Source: Bradyrhizobium sp. Tv2a-2 (lineage in GTDB: Bacteria > Pseudomonadota > Alphaproteobacteria > Rhizobiales > Xanthobacteraceae). From it: a DNA stretch of 64,000 nucleotides. Positions 18,953 through 30,198 of the stretch are shown piece by piece; within the stretch, counting starts at the first letter, position 1; every line of letters begins with the position of its first letter. The stretch covers positions 24,677-88,676 of the forward strand of contig NZ_AXAI01000025.1 in the NCBI RefSeq assembly GCF_000472425.1, written 5' to 3'. Under the pieces are notes generated by a model. That model was not told the origin of the DNA, did no database searches, and saw only the letters and a list, made by a program, of their open reading frames with translations. The translations under genes were made by a program, and so were the position numbers.

Positions 18953-20980
18953 ATGCTGTGTCTGGGTGTGAGCGGTGGTCTGGACAAGGTTTATGATAAT
19001 CCACTCGAGCTGCAGAACACATTTATGCACGATGGCGCCGCGGTGCTCGTCCGTGACGGTCGGGTGATTGCAGCGATTGAAGAGGAGCGGCTCAATCGGG
19101 TCAAGCACTCGAACAAATTCCCCGGGGAGTCGATTCGATATTGCCTCGCCACGGCGGGAGTTCAGCTGAGCGACATCGACCGTATCGCGTTCTACGCTAC
19201 CGAGACGTATTGCAACGCCATGCTCGAGCGCCTGGTCATTTCCCAGCCGGGTATCTCTATTCCCTTGGATGCCAAACTGTTGCTGCGAACGTTGCTCGCG
19301 CAGGAGTTTGGTACCGAGGTGGATCCGTCGCGGGTCTCGTTCGTGAGCCACCATGAAACGCACGCGGTAAGTGCGTTTGCGATGTCGGGATTCGATCAGA
19401 GCTTGATTTTTGCGATTGATGGCGGAGGCGATTTCCTCTCCGGTCTCCTCGCGGTGGGGTCTGGAACAGAAGTGAAGCAGCTTCAGGCCTTCCCGGAGGA
19501 TAATTCTCTTGGTCTGTTTTATCTGGAGACGATCCGATATCTCGGCTATGGGCTCTTCGACGAATACAAAGTCATGGGACTTGCGCCTTACGGGGACCCC
19601 GGACCCTATCGCAAGCTCTTCGAGCAGTTCTATGAACTCTCCGCCCACGGTGGCTACCGCGTCTATCTAGACCGCATCGGTCGGGCGCTGCTCCGCAACA
19701 TTGAGGTCCGGCGGAAGGGAATGCCATTCACCCAGCAGCACCGAGACATAAGTGCCTCCCTGCAGGAAGCCCTGGAGCGGATTGTTTTTCACATTATCCG
19801 CCATCATCGCGAGGCGACGGGCATGAAACGTCTGTGCCTCGCCGGAGGCGTAGCACACAACTGTACCCTGAATGGAAAGCTGCTGTATTCCGGGCTATTC
19901 GAAGACATCTTCGTGCAACCCGCAGCCCATGACGCTGGATGCGCATTGGGCGCTGCATTGATGATGTCTCAGGAGCTGGGTCAACCGGCGCCACAGGAGC
20001 GGCTAGGAGAGGTTTATTGGGGGCCTGATCTTGGAACCGAGCGTGCGATTGAGGAGGAGCTGAAGGCGTGGAACGGCTACCTCGAAATTGAGCGCAGTGA
20101 TGACGTCGCCGACAGTGCAGCAGATTGGATGGCTAATGGTGCGGTGATCGGCTGGGTCCAAGGCCGTTCGGAGTTCGGACCACGGGCGCTGGGCAACCGC
20201 AGTATTCTTGCCGACCCCCGGCCTGCCGCAAACAAGGATCGGATCAACGCAATGGTCAAAAAGCGGGAAGGCTATCGGCCCTTTGCGCCCTCAGTGCTGG
20301 AAGAGGATGCGCCCGAATTCTTCGATCTGCCGGGAGGCTTGCGCGAATTTCCCTTTATGAACTTTGTTGTTCGCGTGCACGAGCCCAAGCGGGCCTTGCT
20401 TGGCGCCATCACGCACGTCGACGGCACTGCGCGACTGCAGACAGTATCCCGAAAGACCAATTCCGCCTATTGGGACGTTATAAACGCCTTCAAGAAGCGG
20501 ACCGGCATTCCAGTTTTGCTCAACACCTCCTTCAACAACAATGCGGAACCGATTGTAGATTCGGTTGCAGACGCAATTGCAACGTTTCTGACGACGGAGT
20601 TGGACGGTCTTGTGGTTGGACCATTCCTGGTCAAAAAGCGGTCTACAAAACCAGAAGATTGGGGCGGCCTGGCGGTTTCCCTGCCGGCTTATGTACGCCT
20701 TTATCGGATCCGCGCTTACACAGCAACAGACCGGCAGGAGACAATTTGCGAGGTCCGCACGACCCTGTCGAGTCGTGATACTGTCCGCATTTCAAATGAC
20801 TTGTTTGATCTGCTGATGCTGATCGAGGGTGAGGCCGTGGTTCAGGACCTCCTCGACACAACCGAGTTCGATCGGCCTCGACGTGAATCTCTCCTCAAAG
20901 AACTGCGCGGATTGTGGGAGCAGCGCCGCGTTCGACTGCGTCCCTCACAGGCTGCTCGTGCGTGCGATATTGACGCTTAA
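18953..20980 (+). CDS. nolO: NolO, Nod factor carbamoyltransferase
   Basis: A second carbamoyltransferase of the NodU/NolO family, 675 residues. NolO carbamoylates the non-reducing sugar at a position different from NodU (3- or 4-O in reported rhizobia). Visible are MLCLGVSGGLDKVY at the start, HDGAAVLVRDGRVIAAIEEERL, HHETHAVSAF, CLAGGVAHNCTLNGKL and GRSEFGPRALGNRSILADPR. The start at 18953 is chosen because GGAG lies 7 bases upstream and the protein then begins like other NolO proteins; an ATG at 18941 has its AGGA directly abutting. A C-terminal extension of about 100 residues after the transferase domain is typical of NolO. Confidence 0.92.
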   Translation: MLCLGVSGGLDKVYDNPLELQNTFMHDGAAVLVRDGRVIAAIEEERLNRVKHSNKFPGESIRYCLATAGVQLSDIDRIAFYATETYCNAMLERLVISQPGISIPLDAKLLLRTLLAQEFGTEVDPSRVSFVSHHETHAVSAFAMSGFDQSLIFAIDGGGDFLSGLLAVGSGTEVKQLQAFPEDNSLGLFYLETIRYLGYGLFDEYKVMGLAPYGDPGPYRKLFEQFYELSAHGGYRVYLDRIGRALLRNIEVRRKGMPFTQQHRDISASLQEALERIVFHIIRHHREATGMKRLCLAGGVAHNCTLNGKLLYSGLFEDIFVQPAAHDAGCALGAALMMSQELGQPAPQERLGEVYWGPDLGTERAIEEELKAWNGYLEIERSDDVADSAADWMANGAVIGWVQGRSEFGPRALGNRSILADPRPAANKDRINAMVKKREGYRPFAPSVLEEDAPEFFDLPGGLREFPFMNFVVRVHEPKRALLGAITHVDGTARLQTVSRKTNSAYWDVINAFKKRTGIPVLLNTSFNNNAEPIVDSVADAIATFLTTELDGLVVGPFLVKKRSTKPEDWGGLAVSLPAYVRLYRIRAYTATDRQETICEVRTTLSSRDTVRISNDLFDLLMLIEGEAVVQDLLDTTEFDRPRRESLLKELRGLWEQRRVRLRPSQAARACDIDA

Positions 20981-21118
20981 TTGCACAAAAAATGTCAGGA
21001 GCCATCGTGAGGCCGACCATGTCCATATTGCAGAAAGCTGGAGTGGCTTGGTCGTCGGCTTGGCGAAAGATGCAGCTACGCTGGCGCGGATGGCAAGACG
21101 AGCATGCTTGGTGAATGG

Positions 21119-22087
21119 ATGAACGATCGGTTCGTGGTTTCCAGACGGCGCACAGGCTTCGGTGATTGCCTTTGGTCACTGGCGGCGGCCTGGCGCTATG
21201 CGCAGCGGACCAGGCGCACGCTTGCCATCGATTGGCGGGGCTCTTGTTATCTCGACCAGCCGTTCACGAACGCATTTGCGGTGTTTTTTGAACCAATTCA
21301 AGACATAGCCGGCGTGCCGGTCGTATGCGATAATCAAATCAATCAGTTCTCATTTCCGGGTCCTTTCTTTCCGCTATGGTGGAATAAGTCACCAATCGAA
21401 TGCCTTTACCGACCGGACGAACAGATCTTTCGAGAACGTGACGAACTAAGCGAGCTTTTGGAATCGCAAGAAGACAGCGACGCCAACACGGTGGTGTGTG
21501 ATGCTTGTCTGATGTGGCGCTGTGATCAGGAGGCTGAGCGGCAGATCTTTCGGAGCATCAAGCTGAGATCCGAAATTCAATTGCGTATCGAGGCGATCTA
21601 TCGGGAGCACTTTAGAGATCATAGTGTAATTGGGGTCCATGTCCGGCACGGCAATGGCGAAGACATTATGGCGCATGCGCCGTACTGGGCCGATCCGGAA
21701 CTCGCCTTTCGACAAATATGTGCCGCCGTTGACAAGGCCAAAACGCTACCGCACTCAAAGCCCGTCAAGGTGTTCTTGTGCACCGATAGCGCCCAGGTTC
21801 TGGCGCAAATATCGGATGCATTCCCCAGCGTCTTCACTGTCCTAAAGAGCTTCCAGGCGCATCAAACCGGGCCTTTGCATAGTGCTGCACTAGGCGTGGA
21901 CGGCGGCTCCTCCGCCCTTATCGAGATGTATCTTCTTGGTCGGTGCGACACGGTGGTTCGCTTTCCGCCAACGAGCGCCTTCACGCGATATGCCAGCCTG
22001 TTCGTGCCTCGCGTGATTGAGTTCGATTTGAACGATCCGACTCGTTTGATTCTGAAAGAACAACCGATCACGGATGTCTTGGCATGA
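21119..22087 (+). CDS. nodZ: NodZ, alpha-1,6-fucosyltransferase
   Basis: Transfers fucose from GDP-fucose to C-6 of the reducing-end GlcNAc of the Nod factor. It is a GT23 enzyme; the donor-binding segment GVHVRHGNGE is visible, as is the conserved N-terminus RFVVSRRRTGFGDCLWSLAA. From the ATG at 21119 the protein has 322 residues and aligns with other NodZ starts; an ATG at 21104 adds five residues and cannot be excluded. It follows nolO after 138 bases and precedes the sulfotransferase that would act on its product. Confidence 0.95.
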   Translation: MNDRFVVSRRRTGFGDCLWSLAAAWRYAQRTRRTLAIDWRGSCYLDQPFTNAFAVFFEPIQDIAGVPVVCDNQINQFSFPGPFFPLWWNKSPIECLYRPDEQIFRERDELSELLESQEDSDANTVVCDACLMWRCDQEAERQIFRSIKLRSEIQLRIEAIYREHFRDHSVIGVHVRHGNGEDIMAHAPYWADPELAFRQICAAVDKAKTLPHSKPVKVFLCTDSAQVLAQISDAFPSVFTVLKSFQAHQTGPLHSAALGVDGGSSALIEMYLLGRCDTVVRFPPTSAFTRYASLFVPRVIEFDLNDPTRLILKEQPITDVLA

Positions 22088-22291
22088 CATCGTGGCAGTT
22101 GCTGCCGAGCGCTTCATTCTCGTCGATCCGCCCGCACTGTGTTGGTGTTGTTGATGCGCGCCTCCGATCTGCAAATTCGGAGCCGTCGCCCGACTGCGGC
22201 GGGATGATCGTGATGGGCCGCGGAGCGTGTGGCGCTGCTGTGCAGCGGTCACTTGCCTGTTTTGGCGAGCGTGCTTGGCACACTCAATCGG

Positions 22292-23527
22292 ATGACGAGT
22301 TTCACCCTGTCAGTCGAGCGTTGGGACATCGGAGTTAGCATCATTAGACACGATCCAAGGCCGTTTCCTGCTGTTTGTTTTCTTCTCGGCCTTCCCCGCT
22401 CCGGGAGGACGCTGCTCGCGCATTTACTGCAACGGCACCCGGATATTCTCGCTCCGCCTGAGCCATGGCTGTTGCTGGCGCTGGAGGCACTAGGAACAGT
22501 GGATCACCGTCACCCGGCAGGACAGCCAGTGATTAGGACCGCGACCTCCGAGTTTTTGGACCGAATCGAGCGCCCTGCAGTCTACCGCGCCATTGCCGAC
22601 GCGGCTTACGCTCGCTATTTGGCCACTGCGGGCAAGCGTCTCTTCATAGATAAAACCCCGCGCTATTGGATGGTGCTAGAGTTCCTGGAAAGCGTTTATC
22701 CAAGCGCGCCACGGATCCTTCTGATGCGTAATCCCTACGCGATCGCCGCGTCACTGAAATCGACGTGGGGAATCCCGATCCAGTCGGCAAGCTGCCCATC
22801 CGCCATCGGATCTTGTCTCGCCGATATCGCCCGCGGCCAACCTACGCCCGCTATTGCGTCTACTATCGCCGATCTCGTTCTTGGGCTGCCCGCGCTTGCC
22901 GCACAGCGTGGCCATCCGTACACGCGGCCGGTCCAGTACGAACTCCTGGTTACAAGGCCCGATGAGGTAATCGGACGCCTGATCGCTGGGCTCGGTTACG
23001 ATCGAGCGCTCACCGCGCTGGCGATGGAGCAAATGGATTACCTGCGATCCAGTAACTTCGGTGATCGGAAGATCCTGGAGAGAAAGGCGATCGATGACCG
23101 CTCGGTTGATGCGTGGAAGACAGTACTTAGCCCCGAAGAGATGCAAGCCGTGACCGATCTGGTCGGCGCCGAGCTTTTGATCGAGATCGGCTATGAAAAG
23201 GAACTCGGCTACGCGCAGAAGGCGGGCGTCGTCGATAGGGGCCGAGGAGTAGCCGAACACTATCGCCGTCTATTTCAAACGAGCTGGGATCTACTGGGCG
23301 GCACAAGAGGAACATCGTTTGGCATTTCTATCGGCTCTGAGCCAAACACTGCCATCGAACAAGCTGGAGCGAAGTCGTCCACGCCCGGCATGTCTTCTGG
23401 GGTCACCGAGCCGCAGCATATCGCCCAATCCAGCATCGACGATACGCTGCGTCAGGTGAATTCGATGGTGGCGGAGTTGGAGCGGGCGCTCGAGGTCTCC
23501 AAGAGCGACCCGAACGAGCCGCGTTGA
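22292..23527 (+). CDS. noeE: NoeE-type sulfotransferase (fucose sulfation of Nod factor)
   Basis: A PAPS-dependent sulfotransferase of 411 residues. The 5'-phosphosulfate loop is LLGLPRSGRTLLAHLL and the 3'-phosphate segment is RILLMRNPYAIAASLKS; FIDKTPRYW lies between. In Sinorhizobium NGR234, NoeE sulfates the fucose added by NodZ, and here the gene directly follows nodZ, which supports the same role. The start is uncertain: the ATG at 22292 has a poor ribosome binding site, and an ATG at 22229 is also open. The last 90 residues are Ser/Thr-rich and probably disordered. A different sulfate acceptor cannot be excluded. Confidence 0.8.
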   Translation: MTSFTLSVERWDIGVSIIRHDPRPFPAVCFLLGLPRSGRTLLAHLLQRHPDILAPPEPWLLLALEALGTVDHRHPAGQPVIRTATSEFLDRIERPAVYRAIADAAYARYLATAGKRLFIDKTPRYWMVLEFLESVYPSAPRILLMRNPYAIAASLKSTWGIPIQSASCPSAIGSCLADIARGQPTPAIASTIADLVLGLPALAAQRGHPYTRPVQYELLVTRPDEVIGRLIAGLGYDRALTALAMEQMDYLRSSNFGDRKILERKAIDDRSVDAWKTVLSPEEMQAVTDLVGAELLIEIGYEKELGYAQKAGVVDRGRGVAEHYRRLFQTSWDLLGGTRGTSFGISIGSEPNTAIEQAGAKSSTPGMSSGVTEPQHIAQSSIDDTLRQVNSMVAELERALEVSKSDPNEPR

Positions 23528-24235
23528 CGCCGGTCAGCCGACCTAATCAAGTGAGGTGCCGGCACTTCCAGACTGACAGGAGGCTGCAGCGCGAGGGGAG
23601 GGCGGGTCATATTCGGTCCAGCCGAACATCCAGTCCAGCCCGCGGCTACGTTGCCATTGGCTAAATGGAAGGTCTCCTGGGAGCTCGAGCCCGTCAGCCT
23701 CCCGGTGTCACTGCCATCCGGGTGAAGAGGAACACGTCGCGTGGACGACAGGTCATGATTGCCGTGCCACTCGTGGATCACTTCGCATGAAAACCCCACG
23801 TGGATGCAAAGCACATCCGATTTCGCCTCCAAGGGGCAGTAGCGGGTCAGGACCAGTAGCGCGAGGCTTTTGTTTCCGACAAGAGCCGAGAGCGGGAGAT
23901 CAAGAAACTCGGATCCGTAACCCATAGTATCCGACGAAGCGAATGGGACGCCCGACTGCCGGGGCTCGTCAGGAGCCATCTGGCTTGTTGATCATCGTGG
24001 CGTCATAAATCGCATTGATGACAAGCTGGTGCAGCATCGAGAGAGCGCGTTGGACAAGGATCGGACCAAAGGGCATGACGTAGGCTCACCAGCTTAAGTG
24101 AGCCGGAGCACCGATGTCATGTGCGCTAGATGCCTCTATTGTCCGGAATTAAACCGCCTGATGTGCGGAACCCTCCAAAGTTGCTTGCAAGCGCGACATG
24201 GAGCCGCGAAGCGCTCACGTTTCTCTGCATCCCGA
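23528..24235. other. Intergenic region between noeE and the fixR promoter
   Basis: No secure gene. A minus-strand frame (23452-23979) overlaps the noeE end and I do not recognise it. On the minus strand near 24075-23967 a short open frame (MPFGPILVQRALSMLHQLVI, about 35 residues, with GGTGAG upstream) has protein-like composition and may be a small gene or a remnant. The region would also carry upstream control sites of fixR-nifA. Confidence 0.35.
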
Positions 24236-24251
24236 TGGCCCGAATCCTGCA
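24236..24251 (+). promoter_or_regulatory. Sigma-54 (-24/-12) promoter of fixR-nifA
   Basis: TGGCCCGAATCCTGCA matches the RpoN consensus TGGCACG-N4-TTGCW with GG and GC exactly 10 bases apart. It ends 28 bases before the fixR ATG. A -24/-12 promoter at fixR-nifA is known from B. japonicum. I did not find a convincing NifA upstream site here. Confidence 0.75.
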
Positions 24252-24279
24252 GCCGCCCCTCGCAGGGGAGGGCTGCAGA

Positions 24280-25128
24280 ATGGAGGGGCGTTTGGATCTC
24301 GATGTGAGAAATGAACATGAGGTCCGGGGTCAACCGGCGGCCGCGGACACGTCGTGTCCTTTTCATGCCGATAGAGCGGGAATGCAGCAGGCAGAATGCA
24401 AGACGCTGGTGTTGACCGGCGCGTCCCGCGGCATAGGTCATGCCACTGCGAAACTGTTTTCGGACGCAGGTTGGCGCATCATCTCATGTGCGCGCCAACC
24501 GTTCGATGGCGCGCGATGCCCATGGGAAGCGGGGGCAACGGATCATGTTCAGGTCGACCTCAGCGACCATCGGATGCTGCCGTACGCTCTCACCAAGATC
24601 AAGGAACGCCTTGCCGGAACGCCGGTCCACGCGTTGATCAACAACGCCGGCGTTTCACCGAAGACGCCAACCGGCACGCGGCTGACGTCATTGACGACAT
24701 CAGTCGAAACCTGGATGAAGGTGTTCCATCTTAATCTGGTTGCGCCGATCCTGCTCGCCCAAGGCCTGTTCGATGAACTAAAGGCTGCATCGGGATCGAT
24801 TGTCAATGTGACCTCAATCGCAGGTTCGCGGGTGCATCCGTTCGCCGGAAGCGCCTATGCAACCTCTAAAGCTGCGCTCGCGTGTCTCACCCGCGAGATG
24901 GCGCACGACTATGCGCCCCACGGCATTCGCGTAAATGCGATTGCGCCCGGCGAAATCAAGACGGACATTTTGTCGCCGGACACCGAAGCGCGACTTTTAC
25001 CGACAATTCCATTGCGCCGCGTCGGCACCCCCGACGAGGTCGCAAGGGTAATTTTTTTCCTGTGCTCCGATGCCGCAAGCTATGTAACGGGCACGGAGGT
25101 GCCCATCAATGGCGGCCAACACCTGTGA
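24280..25128 (+). CDS. fixR: FixR, short-chain dehydrogenase cotranscribed with nifA
   Basis: An SDR oxidoreductase of 282 residues. It has the Rossmann motif TGASRGIGHA, NNAG, the catalytic pair YATSK and a C-terminus VTGTEVPINGGQHL. In B. japonicum fixR is the first gene of the fixR-nifA operon and is dispensable for fixation; its substrate is unknown. The ATG at 24280 follows GGGGAGGG by 9 bases and gives the family length; an ATG at 24130 lies upstream of the sigma-54 promoter and is not used. nifA follows after 193 bases. Confidence 0.9.
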   Translation: MEGRLDLDVRNEHEVRGQPAAADTSCPFHADRAGMQQAECKTLVLTGASRGIGHATAKLFSDAGWRIISCARQPFDGARCPWEAGATDHVQVDLSDHRMLPYALTKIKERLAGTPVHALINNAGVSPKTPTGTRLTSLTTSVETWMKVFHLNLVAPILLAQGLFDELKAASGSIVNVTSIAGSRVHPFAGSAYATSKAALACLTREMAHDYAPHGIRVNAIAPGEIKTDILSPDTEARLLPTIPLRRVGTPDEVARVIFFLCSDAASYVTGTEVPINGGQHL

Positions 25129-25321
25129 TGGGCTGCACGTGATGACAAATCGTTGCTGATTTGAATTGGCCGCTTGGAACTCGTTCCGCGGCTCATTCGC
25201 GCGCCATTTCGCCGCGGAAGAGAATAACTAAGCGAGGCCATTTTAATTTTACAGTCGTGCCATGAAAAGGTGCTATCCCTTGCTGTCATCCCGTGAGGCT
25301 GAACGGGAGATCGAGGATGAC

Positions 25322-27142
<1,821 letters not shown>

Positions 27143-28135
27143 AGGACTGGCAGAGTTGGCTTATCACTACGCACGCGAATAACTCGGACGAAAACAGGTG
27201 TCTGGGCCAATTGTGCTTGGCCGAGTACGATCAGAAGAGACCGCTGACGAGGCTGCGCCGATTCGGCCAACGCGAGCGGCCGCGGCGCAAGTCGGGCGCC
27301 GCGGTCGAAGGCCCGGGGTCAAGGGCCAAAGTCAAGGCCCCAAGTCAAGCGCCGAAGTCCGTGCTCCACAGCAGGCACCGGCGCTCCCTTCGCACGCAGC
27401 GTCCTCGTCGGTCCTGTCGCTGGCTATCCAGACCGCATAGCGTATGCTTCACCTACCGGCCCGGACACGTGCCATCGTGTCGAATTCTGAATGCATGCGG
27501 CGCCACAGGACTTTCCGCCTAGACGTGAGTATGAAGGAAGCTCGGATTGCGCTCGGCACAGCTGCCGATGTTGCAGTGGACCTGAAAGATGAAATTCGGC
27601 TGTGCAAAACGACTTTGGCGGAGTTGCAGGTCTCAGCTAAGCGAGTGCTGCTGCGTAAGCTTGCGGGGATTTCTTGATATCGGTCGTGGATCGTCAACTT
27701 GGCTGAAGTCAGGCGCGCGAAATCACCGATTTATATTGCATCTGAGATGAGCTCGCGAGAAAATCGTTCGAGATCTCAAGGGCTCGGCAGGGCTGTCGCC
27801 ACCCAGGTGAGTGTCACCTGGTCGTGAAAGCACATGATATGGACCTACTTACGCCGAAGAACCATCGACCACAAATCGGCTCCAGACTTGTGGTGTCTCG
27901 AGGTGGCGGCCTCGCCCCGTCAAAGCCCGATTTCCGCGTGAGTATTGACCAGAGCAAGCGCACCTCGCGTTAGTTCAAGCGCCTCTTTGTCAGGATCAAA
28001 ATGGCTCGCCGGGCATAATCGGCGTTGTAGCACTCGCGACGAATGTCAGACGTCCATCGTCGGCGGGCGTCAAGCTAGTATGACAAATTTCTTAAGCGAT
28101 TGTGTTAGCGGCCGTTTTTTGGCCGTTTCACACAG
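27143..28135. other. Intergenic region between nifA and fixA
   Basis: About 1 kb without a secure gene. A short frame at 27531-27677 (MKEARIALGTAADVAVDLKD and on, 48 residues) has helical character but a weak ribosome binding site. A GC-rich stretch just after nifA (27240-27450) has open frames of low complexity. The right end carries the fixA promoter. Confidence 0.35.
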
Positions 28136-28151
28136 TGGTACGACACTTGCT
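28136..28151 (+). promoter_or_regulatory. Sigma-54 (-24/-12) promoter of fixABC
   Basis: TGGTACGACACTTGCT: GG and GC are 10 bases apart and TTGCT is canonical. It ends 37 bases before the fixA ATG. NifA is the expected activator; I saw no exact TGT-N10-ACA site upstream, only a near match around 28024. Confidence 0.8.
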
Positions 28152-28188
28152 GTCCGCTTCACCAGGTTCAGAACGGCTGGAGAGGCAT

Positions 28189-29031
28189 ATGCACAACGTC
28201 GTCTGCATCAAGCAGGTCCCCGATTCCGCACAGATCCGCGTGCACCCCGTTACCAATACGATCATGCGGCAGGGGGTGCCGACCATCATCAACCCGTACG
28301 ATCTCTTTGCGCTCGAAGCCGCGCTGGAACTCCGTGACAAGTTCGGCGGCGAGATCACCGTCGTCACAATGGGGCCGCCGTCGGCCGAGGATTCCTTGCG
28401 AAAGGCGCTGACTTTCGGCGCCGAGCGCGCCGTACTGCTCACCGACCGCTGCTTTGCTGGCGCCGATACTTTGGCTACGACTTACGCACTGGCAACTGCC
28501 ATCCGCAAAATCGGTAAGGACTACGGTCAACCCGATTTGATCTTCACGGGCAAGCAGACCATCGATGGTGATACTGCCCAGGTTGGACCTGGCATCGCGA
28601 AGCGGCTGCAAGTCATGCAGCTAACCTATGTCGTCAAGATCGGGGCACTGGATCTCACCGCGCGCACAATCGAAGCGGAGCGACGCTCCGAAGGCGGTGT
28701 CCAGGTGCTGCGCACGAGGCTTCCGTGTCTCATTACAATGCTGGAGGCGACCAATCAGATCCGCCGGGGCGCCATGGCAGATGCATTGCGTGCCGCCCGG
28801 GCACCAATAGTAAAATGGAGCGCGCAAGATGCCGGCGTCGAGGACATCTCAAAATGTGGTCTCAAGGGATCGCCCACCGTCGTCAAACGCGTCTTCGCAC
28901 CTTCCGCACGCGCGGACAAGGCAACACTTGTTGAGCCGAGCGAGGAGCCGGCGCAAGCCTTGATTGATACCATCTTCAAGCACCAGCCGAAGCTCGAAGC
29001 TGACCTTGCAGCGCTGGCCGGCAACGTCTGA
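28189..29031 (+). CDS. fixA: FixA, electron-transfer flavoprotein beta-like subunit
   Basis: ETF beta-family subunit of the FixABCX complex, which bifurcates electrons from NADH to reduce ferredoxin or flavodoxin for nitrogenase. It has 280 residues, starting MHNVVCIKQVPDSAQIRVHP, with the family segment FTGKQTIDGDTAQVGP near residue 120. GGAGAGG precedes the ATG at 28189; an upstream ATG at 28102 would overlap the sigma-54 promoter. fixB follows 18 bases later. Confidence 0.96.
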   Translation: MHNVVCIKQVPDSAQIRVHPVTNTIMRQGVPTIINPYDLFALEAALELRDKFGGEITVVTMGPPSAEDSLRKALTFGAERAVLLTDRCFAGADTLATTYALATAIRKIGKDYGQPDLIFTGKQTIDGDTAQVGPGIAKRLQVMQLTYVVKIGALDLTARTIEAERRSEGGVQVLRTRLPCLITMLEATNQIRRGAMADALRAARAPIVKWSAQDAGVEDISKCGLKGSPTVVKRVFAPSARADKATLVEPSEEPAQALIDTIFKHQPKLEADLAALAGNV

Positions 29032-29049
29032 TCTGAGGGATTTTCTGCA

Positions 29050-30198
29050 ATGACCAATGTCATAAAGGCTCCTGCATCAAGCGCGGCAGGACGCGCTGCC
29101 GCAAAAAAGGAGTTGCCGGAGCATTTCAGAGCCTACAAACATGTGTGGGTCTTCGTCGAGCAGGAGCGCGGGGAGGTTCATCCGGTCTCCTGGGAGCTGA
29201 TGGGCGCCGGTCGAAGACTCGCGGACAAGCTGAAGGTCGACCTCGCCGCTGTCGTGATCGGCCCCGAGGGTGAGGCGGCACGCAATGCGGCGCTCCAGTC
29301 GTTCTCGTATGGCGCCAACTTGGTCTATTTGGTCGCGGATCAAGTGCTCGCTGACTATCGCAACGAGGCCTACACCAAGGCGCTGACCGACCTCGTCAAC
29401 AGCTATAAGCCAGAGATCCTGCTGTTGGGGGCGACGACATTGGGCCGTGATCTCGCAGGCTCGGTGGCGACGACATTGCTGACCGGCTTGACTGCTGATT
29501 GCACGGAGCTCGATGTCGATAGTGATGGCTCGCTCGCCGCCACACGCCCGACCTTCGGCGGCTCGCTGCTCTGCACGATCTACACATTGAACTACCGGCC
29601 GCAGATGGCCACGGTGCGACCGCGCGTCATGCCGATGCCCGAGTGCATCGCGCGCGATCCCGGCCGCATCATCCTCCACTCTCTCGACTTGATCGAAGCC
29701 GACATCGTTTCAAAGGTGCTCTCATTTGTACCAGACCGTGACTCGTCAATATCCAGCCTGGCTTATGCTGACGTGGTCGTGGCCGGTGGCTTGGGACTTG
29801 GATCGGTGGAAAATTTTGAGCTGGTGCGCCAGTTAGCTGCCGTTCTTGGCGCTGAGCATGGGTGCTCGCGTCCGCTGGTGCAAAAGGGCTGGGTTACCTC
29901 CGATCGTCAGATTGGCCAGACAGGCAAAACCATACGTCCGAAGCTTTACATTGCCGCCGGAATTTCTGGGGCGATCCAGCATCGCGTCGGCGTCGAGGGC
30001 GCAGATCTTATCATTGCCATCAACACGGACAAAAACGCGCCGATCTTCGACTTTGCCCATATTGGAGTTGTCACTGATGCGGTCCGGCTCTTGCCGGCGC
30101 TCGCGGCGGCTTTTCAAGCGCGGCTGTCGCCGCGCTTGCGTGACCGTGTCGTAAGCCACGACTTCCGAGGTGCGCCGCAGAGAAGGAGAGGTCCGTGA
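29050..30198 (+). CDS. fixB: FixB, electron-transfer flavoprotein alpha-like subunit
   Basis: ETF alpha-family partner of FixA, 382 residues. The C-terminal FAD-binding part is clear: VVAGGLGLGSVENFELV, QIGQTGKTIRPKLYIAAGIS and GAIQHRVG followed by IIAINTDKNAPIFDFAHIG. The first 25 residues (Ala/Lys-rich) are an extension before the conserved KHVWVFVEQ. Its stop overlaps the fixC GTG by four bases. Confidence 0.96.
   Translation: MTNVIKAPASSAAGRAAAKKELPEHFRAYKHVWVFVEQERGEVHPVSWELMGAGRRLADKLKVDLAAVVIGPEGEAARNAALQSFSYGANLVYLVADQVLADYRNEAYTKALTDLVNSYKPEILLLGATTLGRDLAGSVATTLLTGLTADCTELDVDSDGSLAATRPTFGGSLLCTIYTLNYRPQMATVRPRVMPMPECIARDPGRIILHSLDLIEADIVSKVLSFVPDRDSSISSLAYADVVVAGGLGLGSVENFELVRQLAAVLGAEHGCSRPLVQKGWVTSDRQIGQTGKTIRPKLYIAAGISGAIQHRVGVEGADLIIAINTDKNAPIFDFAHIGVVTDAVRLLPALAAAFQARLSPRLRDRVVSHDFRGAPQRRRGP

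Noticed and set aside
23452..23979. 175-codon minus-strand frame after noeE
   Set aside because: Overlaps the noeE C-terminus, has no good ribosome binding site and no recognised family; left as part of the intergenic description.
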